From Alphaproteobacteria bacterium (lineage in GTDB: Bacteria; Pseudomonadota; Alphaproteobacteria; Geminicoccales; Geminicoccaceae): a stretch of 45,377 bases of DNA. Both the position numbers and the translations under genes were made by a program. Positions 16,746 through 24,596 of the stretch are shown here, in pieces (position 1 is the stretch's first letter; each line of letters begins with the position of its first letter). The notes beneath the pieces were generated by a model. That model was not told where the DNA came from. It made no database searches and was given only the letters and a program-made list of their open reading frames with translations. The DNA lies in NCBI GenBank assembly GCA_030431615.1, contig JAUIID010000014.1, forward strand, positions 1-45,377. Direction: 5' to 3'.

Positions 16746-18920
16746 TCAATCGATGCCGGCCAGCGAATCGGCAGCCTCGCCATCGATGGCGGCGTTGAGC
16801 TGGCGAAGCGCCAGACGGCGCTCGAACTCGGCGACGCTCAATGCCGGGCAGATGAAGTCACCCTGGACCTCGTCGCAGCCTAGGCGCTGCAATCGGCGGT
16901 GCTGACCCTCCGTCTCGACGCCCTCACCGATGACCCTGAGGCCAAGGCTGTGGCCGAGATTGACGATGGCCCGGACGATGACCTCGTCCGACGAGCCCTT
17001 CTCGAGGTTCTGGACGAAGCTCTGGTCGATCTTCAGCCGTTGCACCGGCAGCCGCTTGACGTAGGAGAGAGACGAGTAGCCCGTGCCGAAGTCATCGATC
17101 GACAGGGTCACCCCGAGCTCGTTCAGATACTTGAGTGATGCGGTAGCGGTCTGGCTGTTCTCGATCACCGCGTTCTCGGTGAGCTCGATGTCGAGCATCG
17201 AGGGCGTCACCCCGGTTTCCTTGAGGATCCGCTCGATCATCAGCTCGACGCCGCGCTCGCGGAACTGGACCGGGGACAGATTGACCGAGAGCTGCATGCC
17301 GAGCAGCCCCTTGTCGCACCAGGTGCGATGCTGCAGGCAGGCGGTCCTGAGCACCCAGGCCGTCAGCGGCGCGATCAGCCCGATGTCCTCGGCGAGACCG
17401 ATGAACTCGCCCGGCCGGACGATGCCGCGATGCGGATGATTCCAGCGGACCAGCGCTTCCATGCCGACGATGCGGCCGCTGGCGAGCTCGATCTGCGGCT
17501 GGTAATAGACGAGGAACTGCTCGCCGGCGAGCGCCTGGCGGAGCTCACGCTCCAGCGTCACGGCGCGGCGCGCCGCGAGGTTCATCTCGGCCGCGAAGAA
17601 CCGGTAGGCGTCGCGGCCCGAGGCCTTCGCCCGATACATGGCGAGATCGGCGTTCTTGAGCAGTGCGCTGACCGACTTGCCATCCGCCGGGAAGAGCGTG
17701 ATCCCGACGCTGGCGCTGACGTGCACTTCCTCGTTCTCGATGACGAAGGGCTCGGCGAAGGCATCCCCCAGCCGGCGGGCAAGCTCGGCCGAATCGTCCG
17801 GGCGCTTGAGGGCCGGCTGCAGGATCGCGAACTCGTCGGAGCGCAGCCGGGCGATGCAGTCGGTCTCCCGCAGGCGGCCGGCGAGCCTGCCGGCAACCGC
17901 CCGCATCAGGCGATCGCCGAAGCTGTTGCCGAAGGCCTCGTTGATGGTCTTGAATCGGTCCATGTCGAGGACGAGAATGGCCAGCGTCTCGTTCTGGCGA
18001 CGCGCCCGGGCCAGCTCCTGCTCGGCGCGCTCCTCGAAGGCCGAGGCCGAGATCAGCCCGGTGAGCTGGTCGGTACGCACGGCGAGGTCGGTTGTCGTCC
18101 GGTCGACCCGCAGCTCGCTGACGTCGAGGGCGAAGGTGATCACCCCGTCCACCTCGCCGGCCTCGTCGAGCACAGGGGCCTTGACGCTGACCAGATCGCG
18201 CTCGCGACCGCCGGTAATCAGCACTTCCTGCCGTGGCGAGCCGAGCGGCTGGCCGCTCTCGAGGACCTTCTCGTCGAGCACGGTGTGGCGGGTGGCGTAG
18301 GCCTCACCGAATGCCTCGATCAGGGTCTTGCCGATCAAATCGTCGCGCCGCGCGGCGAACAGCTCCTCATGCGCGGTGTTGACCATGGCAAGGCGGCCGA
18401 ACCGGTCGACCGCGGAGACCGCGAGCGGCACCCGATCAAGGAAAGCCTGCAGGCGGGCCGCCGGATTGTCGAAGGCCGGCCCCTGCTGCTCCTGCAAGGC
18501 CTGCTCGAGATCGGCCGCGCGCCGCGCCAGCATTCTCTGCTGCCGGCGCATGGTCAGGAGGTTGCGCGCGCGGGCGCGAAACTCGAGATGATCGACGGGG
18601 CTGAGCAGAAAATCAGTGGCGCCGGCATCGAGCGCCCGATAGCAGAAGTCGCGATCCTCGTAGACGGTGACGACCACGATCGGTACATCCGCGAAAGCAC
18701 GTTGCTCGCGGAGCGTCTCGATGAATGTGGCGCCGTCCATTTCCGGCATGTTGTAGTCGGTAATGATCAGGTCCGGCGGATTGGCCGCCTGCAGTCTCGT
18801 CAGCGCTTCTATCGGGCTGGCGAACGACTGCACCTGCAGGCCTTCCTCGACCGACAGCGCGAGCCGCGTAAGAATGTTGCGGTTCGTTACCCGATCATCG
18901 ATGACCACAACTTTTGCCAT
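16746..18920 (-). CDS. Response regulator: REC-PAS-GGDEF(degenerate)-EAL
   Basis: A 724-residue regulator. The receiver (1-125) has phospho-acceptor Asp55 (TDYNMPEMDG) and, with its trailing helix, resembles the RpfG receiver; Ser107 replaces the usually invariant Lys. A coiled coil (~125-148) and PAS domain (~152-270) follow. The GGDEF domain has RSDEF at 360-364 instead of GGDEF but keeps the RxxD inhibitory site (RETD, 351-354), so cyclase activity is unlikely. The EAL domain is intact: EAL 488-490, ELTEN 579-583, DDFGTG from 609, Lys630, EGVET 666-670. Predicted output is c-di-GMP hydrolysis, the same endpoint as RpfG's HD-GYP domain. It is upstream of rpfC on the same strand, 137 nt away. 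Confidence 0.9.
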   Translation of the reverse strand: MAKVVVIDDRVTNRNILTRLALSVEEGLQVQSFASPIEALTRLQAANPPDLIITDYNMPEMDGATFIETLREQRAFADVPIVVVTVYEDRDFCYRALDAGATDFLLSPVDHLEFRARARNLLTMRRQQRMLARRAADLEQALQEQQGPAFDNPAARLQAFLDRVPLAVSAVDRFGRLAMVNTAHEELFAARRDDLIGKTLIEAFGEAYATRHTVLDEKVLESGQPLGSPRQEVLITGGRERDLVSVKAPVLDEAGEVDGVITFALDVSELRVDRTTTDLAVRTDQLTGLISASAFEERAEQELARARRQNETLAILVLDMDRFKTINEAFGNSFGDRLMRAVAGRLAGRLRETDCIARLRSDEFAILQPALKRPDDSAELARRLGDAFAEPFVIENEEVHVSASVGITLFPADGKSVSALLKNADLAMYRAKASGRDAYRFFAAEMNLAARRAVTLERELRQALAGEQFLVYYQPQIELASGRIVGMEALVRWNHPHRGIVRPGEFIGLAEDIGLIAPLTAWVLRTACLQHRTWCDKGLLGMQLSVNLSPVQFRERGVELMIERILKETGVTPSMLDIELTENAVIENSQTATASLKYLNELGVTLSIDDFGTGYSSLSYVKRLPVQRLKIDQSFVQNLEKGSSDEVIVRAIVNLGHSLGLRVIGEGVETEGQHRRLQRLGCDEVQGDFICPALSVAEFERRLALRQLNAAIDGEAADSLAGID

Positions 18921-19185
18921 GGACTATCACTTGTCGCTTGTCACGGGTTGCCGGGGACCGTGCCGGATCCGCCCGATCCGAGGACTAAACCTTGCCACAG
19001 CCAGACTAGGCAAGGTCGGTTGGCGCAGCAAGTTTTAGGTGAACACACATCAATATCAATCAACTTCTGCGGGTTTCCTGTCAGATCACCACCACAGCCG
19101 GGCGGCTGATGAGCATGCAGCCTAGTCGAGCCGACGACAACCGGCTGCACGCTTTCTGCTCGTCGGGTCGTATGCGAGGGCTGGC
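18921..19185. promoter_or_regulatory. Divergent intergenic region between DSF regulator and zorA-like genes
   Basis: 265 nt separate the divergent starts of the REC-PAS-GGDEF-EAL gene and the ZorA-like gene, so both promoters should lie here. A moderately AT-rich stretch around 19028-19070 (AACACACATCAATATCAATC) is the most promoter-like part. No confident palindromic operator or RNA element was found. Confidence 0.45.
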
Positions 19186-20562
19186 ATGAAGGTCGTCGAC
19201 GGCGTCTTCCAGGTTCTGGCGCTGCCTTGGCTGCCCTGGGTACTGGCTGGCGGAATCGTTCTCCTGGCTTTCGTGCTGTGGCAGGCGTTCCTGCTGCGCC
19301 TGGGGCCATTGCGTCGGGCGCTCGCCCGGGCCATCGAGCTGCTCGATCGTGGCGAGGGGGCGGTCGCGTTCCGGCAGCGTTTTCCTGCGGTGTTCGAGGC
19401 GCTGTCGCAGGATCCCGTCCTCGGCGAGGCCTGGCGCTCCTATGCCTCGACGCTGACGCCGGTGCCCGGCAACGAGCAGACACTCGGCTCGGCCCGAGCA
19501 CCGCACGGCGTGTTCGACGACACGCTCTTTGCCCGGGTTGGAATCAACCTTCGCTTCTATCAGGCCGTGCCGAACATCCTCGTTGGGCTCGGGCTGCTCT
19601 TCACCTTTCTCGGCCTTGTTGCGGCCCTCCATTTCGCTAGCGGCGGCGTGACCGCCGACGATGTCCGCGAGGCGCAGGCGGCGCTGCGGGAGCTGCTCGC
19701 TGCTGCCACCTTCAAGTTCGTGACCTCGATTGCCGGGCTCGGCGCGTCGCTCGTCTTTTCCTGGCGCGAAAAGGTGCATCTGCACGCGGTCCAGGCCGAG
19801 ATCGGCCGGTTCTGCCGCCTGCTCGAGGCCCGCGTCGTGCCGTTGACCCCGGAGGCGCTGCTCGCCGACCAGATCCGCGAGACACAGCAGATCGGCCGCC
19901 TTGTCGCCCGTATGGGACGGTCGCTGATCATCCGGGCACCGGAGGGCATCGAGGAGCGGCTGGCGGACGAGCTGACCCTCGCGACCCGGCCGCTGAAGGC
20001 GGCGCTCGAACGGGTGGCGCGGCGCTTCGAGACGCTGGACGAGCGCGTGGCCAGCGAGCTGGTTGCCGCCGGACGTTCCGTGGGTGATCTCGCCGCACGC
20101 AGGGGGACGAGTGAGGCCGAGACACCTGTTGCGCGGGAGCCGGACCATGGGGCAGATTCGGACACTGACCGACAGGCGTCACCATCATCCACCCGGCAAC
20201 CGGACGACAGGTCCCCCGTATCAGCAACGGGAACGCCATCACCGGCGATGCGCCAGTTGCTGCATCGTCTCGACCAGGCAACCGTCGCCGTGCAGGACGG
20301 CCTCGACCGGCTGCGCGGCCGTCCGCCCCTCGACCGGGCGGCGATCGAGGCGGTTCTCCTGACCACCCACGATCGGGTGCGTGACGCCCGCCATACGCTG
20401 AACAGCGTGGCCGAGGCCATTCTCGGCGAGATCAGCGAGCCTGCCGCGGCGGCGGCGGCCCATGAGCTCCTTGGCGATATCGACACAGGCCTGAAGGAGG
20501 CGCGGCAGGCGCTGCAGGAGGTGTTCCAGGGACTGAGCGACGACCGGCGGGCGGGTGGCTGA
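19186..20562 (+). CDS. ZorA-like MotA/TolQ/ExbB family channel protein
   Basis: A 458-residue membrane protein. Helices lie at ~12-35, ~128-150 and ~170-193; the latter two carry the MotA/ExbB-like core (PNILVGLGLLFTFLGLVAAL and FKFVTSIAGLGASLVF), the arrangement typical of ZorA. A long cytoplasmic helical tail (~200-458) follows, with a charged, low-complexity break near 310-345. ZorA forms the pentameric stator that uses proton flow and signals through its tail. This tail is shorter than in E. coli type I ZorA. The next gene is the ZorB-like partner, starting 3 nt after this stop. ZorC, ZorD and ZorE homologues are absent nearby. A cell-envelope motor unrelated to phage defence remains possible. 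Confidence 0.78.
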   Translation: MKVVDGVFQVLALPWLPWVLAGGIVLLAFVLWQAFLLRLGPLRRALARAIELLDRGEGAVAFRQRFPAVFEALSQDPVLGEAWRSYASTLTPVPGNEQTLGSARAPHGVFDDTLFARVGINLRFYQAVPNILVGLGLLFTFLGLVAALHFASGGVTADDVREAQAALRELLAAATFKFVTSIAGLGASLVFSWREKVHLHAVQAEIGRFCRLLEARVVPLTPEALLADQIRETQQIGRLVARMGRSLIIRAPEGIEERLADELTLATRPLKAALERVARRFETLDERVASELVAAGRSVGDLAARRGTSEAETPVAREPDHGADSDTDRQASPSSTRQPDDRSPVSATGTPSPAMRQLLHRLDQATVAVQDGLDRLRGRPPLDRAAIEAVLLTTHDRVRDARHTLNSVAEAILGEISEPAAAAAAHELLGDIDTGLKEARQALQEVFQGLSDDRRAGG

Positions 20563-20565
20563 AGC

Positions 20566-21465
20566 ATGAACGGGACCGGCTGGGCACGCGGCTGGGGTAG
20601 CGCGGCGAAGGGCAGCGACCGGCACGCCGAGGACGAGAGCTACTTCGTTTCGGTGAGCGACCTGATGGTCGGGCTGCTCTTCCTGTTCATCATCATTCTC
20701 ATGGCTTTCGCGCTCAACTTCCGCAGCGCCGAGGACGCGGCGAAGGCGTCGCTCGACGCCCTGACCTCGCAACGCAACGCGCTCGAGCGCGATCGGGCCG
20801 CCCTGTCGCTCGAGCGTGATCGCCTGCTGATCGAGCGTGATCGGCTTGCCGCCATCACCGGACAGCTGCTCGCGCGCGATGCGTTGCGGGCCGAGCTCCT
20901 GACCCTCATTCGCGAGGCACTCGCGGCGCGCGGCCTCGAGGTCGAGATCGATGTCGAGAACGGCATCCTGCGTCTGCCGGAGTCGCTGCTGTTCGCCACG
21001 AACGAGGCCGAGCTGAGCGAGGCGGGCCGAACGGCGATCGGCGCGCTCGCCGAGGTGCTTTGGCGCTATCTGCCCTGCTACGCGGCAATGGCCGCTGCGG
21101 AGGGCTGTCCGACTGGCGTGCACGACGTGCTGGAAACCGTGCTGATCGAGGGGCATACGGACGATCGGCCGATTCGTAGCGGACCGTTCCCCGACAACTG
21201 GGCATTGTCCGCGGCCCGCAGCCGCTCGACCTATCGTGCCCTGATCGCGGCCGAGCCGCGACTCGACGACCTTCTCAATGGAGGTGCGGCTGCATTGCTG
21301 GGGGTGAGCGGCTATGAAGCCCGTCGACCTGTTGCGGCTGGCGTGACCGACGAGGCGCGACGGGTGAACCGGCGCATCGACGTGCGTTTCTTGAGCCGTG
21401 GCCCCGACGCCGCGGCACTGGCAGACCTTCTGGAGACGCTCGAGACCAGCTTCGTACCCCGGTGA
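20566..21465 (+). CDS. ZorB-like OmpA/MotB domain protein
   Basis: A 299-residue partner of the ZorA-like protein. A single N-terminal membrane helix at ~30-51 begins with Asp32 (SVSDLMVGLLFLFIII), the position of the proton-carrying aspartate in MotB/ExbD/ZorB proteins. A highly charged coiled coil (~55-115, with repeats of the LERDR type) leads to an OmpA-like peptidoglycan-binding domain (LIEGHTDDRP and NWALSAARS). Family members anchor the stator to the cell wall. It starts 3 nt after the zorA-like stop, so the two are one transcript. It is followed by a strong hairpin with no effector gene in between. Confidence 0.8.
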   Translation: MNGTGWARGWGSAAKGSDRHAEDESYFVSVSDLMVGLLFLFIIILMAFALNFRSAEDAAKASLDALTSQRNALERDRAALSLERDRLLIERDRLAAITGQLLARDALRAELLTLIREALAARGLEVEIDVENGILRLPESLLFATNEAELSEAGRTAIGALAEVLWRYLPCYAAMAAAEGCPTGVHDVLETVLIEGHTDDRPIRSGPFPDNWALSAARSRSTYRALIAAEPRLDDLLNGGAAALLGVSGYEARRPVAAGVTDEARRVNRRIDVRFLSRGPDAAALADLLETLETSFVPR

Positions 21466-21536
21466 GGCGCATGAAGTTGACGGCGTGGCCAGAGATGCGC
21501 CTATGGTCCAGATCGATGGCGAGTCGACGACGGGAA

Positions 21537-21560
21537 GGGACTGTTCTTGCGAACAGTCCC
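21537..21560 (+). terminator. Perfect 10-bp hairpin downstream of zorB-like gene
   Basis: GGGACTGTTC and GAACAGTCCC pair perfectly around a TTGC loop, 72 nt after the zorB-like stop. The 3' flank is C-rich with no U-run, so it is not a textbook intrinsic terminator. It could be a Rho-associated 3' stabiliser, an attenuator for the FIST gene, or a dyad protein site. Confidence 0.45.
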
Positions 21561-21702
21561 CCCAGGGTCCCATCTCGTCAGTCGAGCACGTCGGTCACCG
21601 GCAGTTTCGCTCAACCGATGACTGAACGCTTCCCGGTATTGCCAAAAAGTTGAGTTATGGTCAAGATGATTCCTTGATGGTTGAAATCATCCCCAACCTG
21701 CC

Positions 21703-22827
21703 GTGTGTGCTCCGCCGCTTGACGACGGCGTGAGCGGCCTCGTCTATGCGGCCGGTCGGCCGTGGCCGCAACTTCTGCGCAGCGTGCTCGATCAGCTCGA
21801 TACGGAAGTGGCACCGGCCCCGCTGGGCCTCGTCTTCCTCGCCGATCCAACGACCGAGATGGCCGACGTCATGCTGGACGGGCTGCGTCAGCGGACCGGC
21901 ATCCAGACCTGGCTCGGGGCGGCCAGCACCGCGGTCTTCGCCGGTGGCCGCGAATTGAGTGGCGAGGGGGCCATTGCCGCGCTGCCGTTGGCACTGGAAG
22001 GGGTCGACCTGCACCCCTTTGCCGGTTCGCCGCCGGTCGGCGCAAAGGGAGCGGTCTGCGGCATCCTGCACGTGCCCGACGCAGCGGATGCGGGAGCGGC
22101 GGTGGCGACGCTCGCCGCGTCCACCCCGGCCGTGCTGGCTGGTGCACAGGGAGCATCCATCTTCGATCACGCGCAGATTGCCGGTTCGCCGTCGGCCGGT
22201 GCGGCGACTGGCGTTCTCGTCTCCGGCAGTGTCGCCATGGCGGCGGGCATCAGCCATGGCTGCCGGCCCCTTGGCCCGACGCATCGGGTTACGGCAGGTG
22301 CCGGCAACACGCTCACGGCGCTCGACGGCCGGCCGGCCACCAGCTGGCTGGCAGAGGAAGCCGGCGAGCTCGTCCTGCGCGACCAGCGGCAGCTTCGCCG
22401 TCAACTTCTGCTCGCCCAGGTGCCGACGAACGCCGAGCTCACCAATGCCCCGCTCGACCAGGCGGGCTCGGTTTTTGGCATCGACCATGCCGATCCGCTG
22501 CGTGGCGCCATCCAACTGTCGGGCATCGGGGAGGGCGGCCCGCCCGGTCGGGTCCAGCTCTTCCGTCGGGATCCGGCGCTGGCGCTTCATGACCTCCAGG
22601 CGCTGGCCGCGGGCCTTCTGCAGAAACTGGGTGGTAGGCCGCCCAAGGCGGCACTCTTCTACAGCTCGATCGAGCGCGGCATCGGCTTCTTCGGGCCGGG
22701 TGTCGACGAGGCGACGGTCCTCGGGCGCGTGCTTGGACCCGTGCCGGTGATCGGCATGCGCAGTGCCGCCGAAGTCGTCGGCACCAAGCTCACACGCTAC
22801 GCTGCAGCACTGGCGCTGATCGCCTGA
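21703..22827 (+). CDS. FIST domain-containing sensory protein
   Basis: A protein of ~374 residues with FIST_N and FIST_C domains, the FIST signal-input fold predicted to bind small ligands such as amino acids. Typical features are LGLVFLADPTTEM, the GASTA-like turn (TWLGAASTAVF), and the FIST_C ending (ALFYSSIERGIGFFGPGVDE, then IGMRSAAEVV). No kinase or other output domain is attached, so it probably acts with a partner. The start is a GTG without a strong ribosome site; an in-frame stop at 21682 limits how far upstream it could begin. It follows the ZorAB-like pair at 237 nt; a functional link is not shown. Confidence 0.82.
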   Translation: MCAPPLDDGVSGLVYAAGRPWPQLLRSVLDQLDTEVAPAPLGLVFLADPTTEMADVMLDGLRQRTGIQTWLGAASTAVFAGGRELSGEGAIAALPLALEGVDLHPFAGSPPVGAKGAVCGILHVPDAADAGAAVATLAASTPAVLAGAQGASIFDHAQIAGSPSAGAATGVLVSGSVAMAAGISHGCRPLGPTHRVTAGAGNTLTALDGRPATSWLAEEAGELVLRDQRQLRRQLLLAQVPTNAELTNAPLDQAGSVFGIDHADPLRGAIQLSGIGEGGPPGRVQLFRRDPALALHDLQALAAGLLQKLGGRPPKAALFYSSIERGIGFFGPGVDEATVLGRVLGPVPVIGMRSAAEVVGTKLTRYAAALALIA

Positions 22828-22861
22828 GGGCGGGCGCGGCCGGTGATCGAAGGAGGCGACG

Positions 22862-23293
22862 ATGCGGCGAGATTTCCCGGACCGGCCGATCGTGGGCGTC
22901 GGTGTTGTCGTCTGGCGGGACGACCGCGTTCTGCTGATCCGACGTGGCAAGCCGCCACGGGCCGGTCAGTGGTCGCTGCCCGGCGGTGCTCAGGAGCTCG
23001 GCGAGACGGTGGCCGAGACCGCGCTTCGCGAGGTGGCCGAGGAAACCGGTCTCGATCTCGCCCGTCTCGATCTCTTGACCGTCGTCGACCTCGTCGAACG
23101 GACACCTGACGATGCCCGCGTGCTCTACCACTATACGTTGATCGACTTCACGGCCGAGGCTGCACCCGGCCCCGCCGTGGCCGGCGGCGACGCCGCTGCC
23201 GTGGGCTGGTTCCACGCCGGCGAGCTGGACGATCTGGGCTTGTGGGCCGAAACGATCCGGATCATCCGGCTCGCGGCGACACGGCGCGCCTGA
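22862..23293 (+). CDS. NUDIX hydrolase
   Basis: A 143-residue Nudix pyrophosphatase. The Nudix box is complete: Gly42, Glu48, then REVAEETGL at 56-64, coordinating Mg2+ for hydrolysis of nucleoside-diphosphate-linked compounds. The sequence [18 protein letters not shown] is the usual first strands of ADP-ribose pyrophosphatase/MutT-like members. AAGGAGG lies 7 nt before the ATG. It may be co-transcribed with the FIST gene 34 nt upstream. The substrate cannot be decided. Confidence 0.9.
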   Translation: MRRDFPDRPIVGVGVVVWRDDRVLLIRRGKPPRAGQWSLPGGAQELGETVAETALREVAEETGLDLARLDLLTVVDLVERTPDDARVLYHYTLIDFTAEAAPGPAVAGGDAAAVGWFHAGELDDLGLWAETIRIIRLAATRRA

Positions 23294-23334
23294 CGCGTTC
23301 CTGCAGGGCTCGCCGGCAGGCAGCGTCCGCCCGG

Positions 23335-23763
23335 TCAGCTCTCGGCGCGCTCGCTCGATGCCAGCACCCGGGCCAGATTGCAGATCGCATCCTGATGCTT
23401 GCGGTTGCCGATCGCCGCGAAGTTGCGGGCGAGCTCGAGCAGCATGCGCTGCTGCGGCATCATTTCCGTCGATTTCGGCCGGCTCTGCTTGTCGGGATCG
23501 AGATCGTCGAAGAAATAGCCGATATCGACGCCGAGGGCCTGGGCGATCTGATAGAGGCGGCCCGCCGAGATGCGGTTGATGCCGGTCTCGTACTTGTGCG
23601 CCTGCTGATAGGTGACACCGATGAGCTCGGCCATCTGCTGCTGCGTGAGGCCGAGCATGATGCGGCGCTGCCGGATGCGGAGACTGACATAATGGTCGAC
23701 GTCCAGCGCCCGACTGCGCCCCCCGACCCCCTTGCCGACGGCCTTGCTGGCGACCTGGTTCAT
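23335..23763 (-). CDS. XRE family helix-turn-helix transcriptional regulator
   Basis: A protein of ~142 residues. The Cro/CI-type helix-turn-helix at ~23-76 (TQQQMAELIGVTYQQAHKYE) is strongly conserved among alphaproteobacteria, as is the tail (ALGVDIGYFFDDLD, then QQRMLLELARNF). The start MNQVASK is chosen over an upstream one because AGGAG precedes it. Close relatives are general regulators, some tied to the cell cycle or lipid metabolism. A perfect AT-rich inverted repeat sits just upstream and may be its own operator. Confidence 0.88.
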   Translation of the reverse strand: MNQVASKAVGKGVGGRSRALDVDHYVSLRIRQRRIMLGLTQQQMAELIGVTYQQAHKYETGINRISAGRLYQIAQALGVDIGYFFDDLDPDKQSRPKSTEMMPQQRMLLELARNFAAIGNRKHQDAICNLARVLASSERAES

Positions 23764-23839
23764 GACGAAACGACTCCTGCTGCGGCGCACGCTGGGGTTG
23801 CGTGATCCCCTAGTCGCTCGCCAACTGAACCTGATTTAG

Positions 23840-23862
23840 TTAAAATACCCGCGATATTTTAA
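23840..23862. promoter_or_regulatory. Inverted repeat, candidate operator of the XRE gene
   Basis: Perfect 8-bp arms TTAAAATA / TATTTTAA are separated by seven GC-rich bases (CCCGCGA). It lies about 77 nt upstream of the XRE start on the minus strand, in the only AT-rich stretch nearby. The dyad shape fits binding by a homodimeric XRE protein; autoregulation is inferred. Confidence 0.45.
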
Positions 23863-23889
23863 ACTTCCAGATAAAACGCGAATTTCTCA

Positions 23890-24531
23890 TCAACCTGATG
23901 GGTGTGGCTCTTGGGAGTGTGAGGACAGGGCTTCAACCTCCAGATGGCCGAGAACCAGCCGTGCTGAAACCGGCCGTAATGGCCCCATGGCTGGTGCATT
24001 ATACGCGTCCAGAACGTAATTACCGGCTTCGATGGCCGGCGCCAGGCGGCGCAGGAACTGCCGGCCGTCATCGAGCTCGGCGACGACATGCCGGCCGACG
24101 AGGGGTTCCAGCGTGGCGGTCGCCAGCCGGGCGACCAGCAGAATCTGCCCGGTGCGGAAGACGGGCCGCATCGCCTCGTCCTCGACCATCAGGGCCGCCA
24201 GCCGGTCGTCAGCCAGCGCCAGCGGCCCAGCGTGAGCCGGGCTGGCCAGTTGCCCCGCGGCTCCCAGCCGGCCGAGCTGCGGCAGGCTGCTGCGGTAGGG
24301 CATGCGGCCGAACTGCAGGTATTCCGGGCTGGTTTCGAGCGCTGCCGCGAGCTTCTCGACGACGTCGCGCCCCGGCATGTACTCGTCGCGCTCATAGGGA
24401 CCGATCGCGGTCTGATGCCGCCCGATGCGGCGCGCGAGTTCGGCCTGGGACAATTCCAGCCCGACGCGCAGGGAGCGGAGGCGTTGGCCGAAGCTGCGAA
24501 GCTCGCTCAGCTGCATGCCGGTTTCTCGCAT
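23890..24531 (-). CDS. XRE regulator with degenerate S24 (CI/LexA-like) domain
   Basis: A protein of ~213 residues (~208 if it starts at MQLSELR). The N-terminal helix-turn-helix at ~18-70 (SQAELARRIGRHQTAIGPYE) is followed by a C-terminal half resembling the S24 peptidase/repressor fold (MVEDEAMRPVFRTGQILLV, then GRHVVAELDDG). The catalytic serine of the usual GDSM motif is replaced (EDEAM), and no Lys sits at the expected position (RQFLRRL). It probably dimerises or senses without self-cleavage, unlike CI or LexA. No prophage genes are nearby, so it looks like a domesticated regulator. Confidence 0.8.
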   Translation of the reverse strand: MRETGMQLSELRSFGQRLRSLRVGLELSQAELARRIGRHQTAIGPYERDEYMPGRDVVEKLAAALETSPEYLQFGRMPYRSSLPQLGRLGAAGQLASPAHAGPLALADDRLAALMVEDEAMRPVFRTGQILLVARLATATLEPLVGRHVVAELDDGRQFLRRLAPAIEAGNYVLDAYNAPAMGPLRPVSARLVLGHLEVEALSSHSQEPHPSG

Positions 24532-24596
24532 CTGGGGTGAGGTTGGAAAATCTCATAGGGGACAAGAGGAAAACAGGGTAGGAGTTTCTGTCACTT

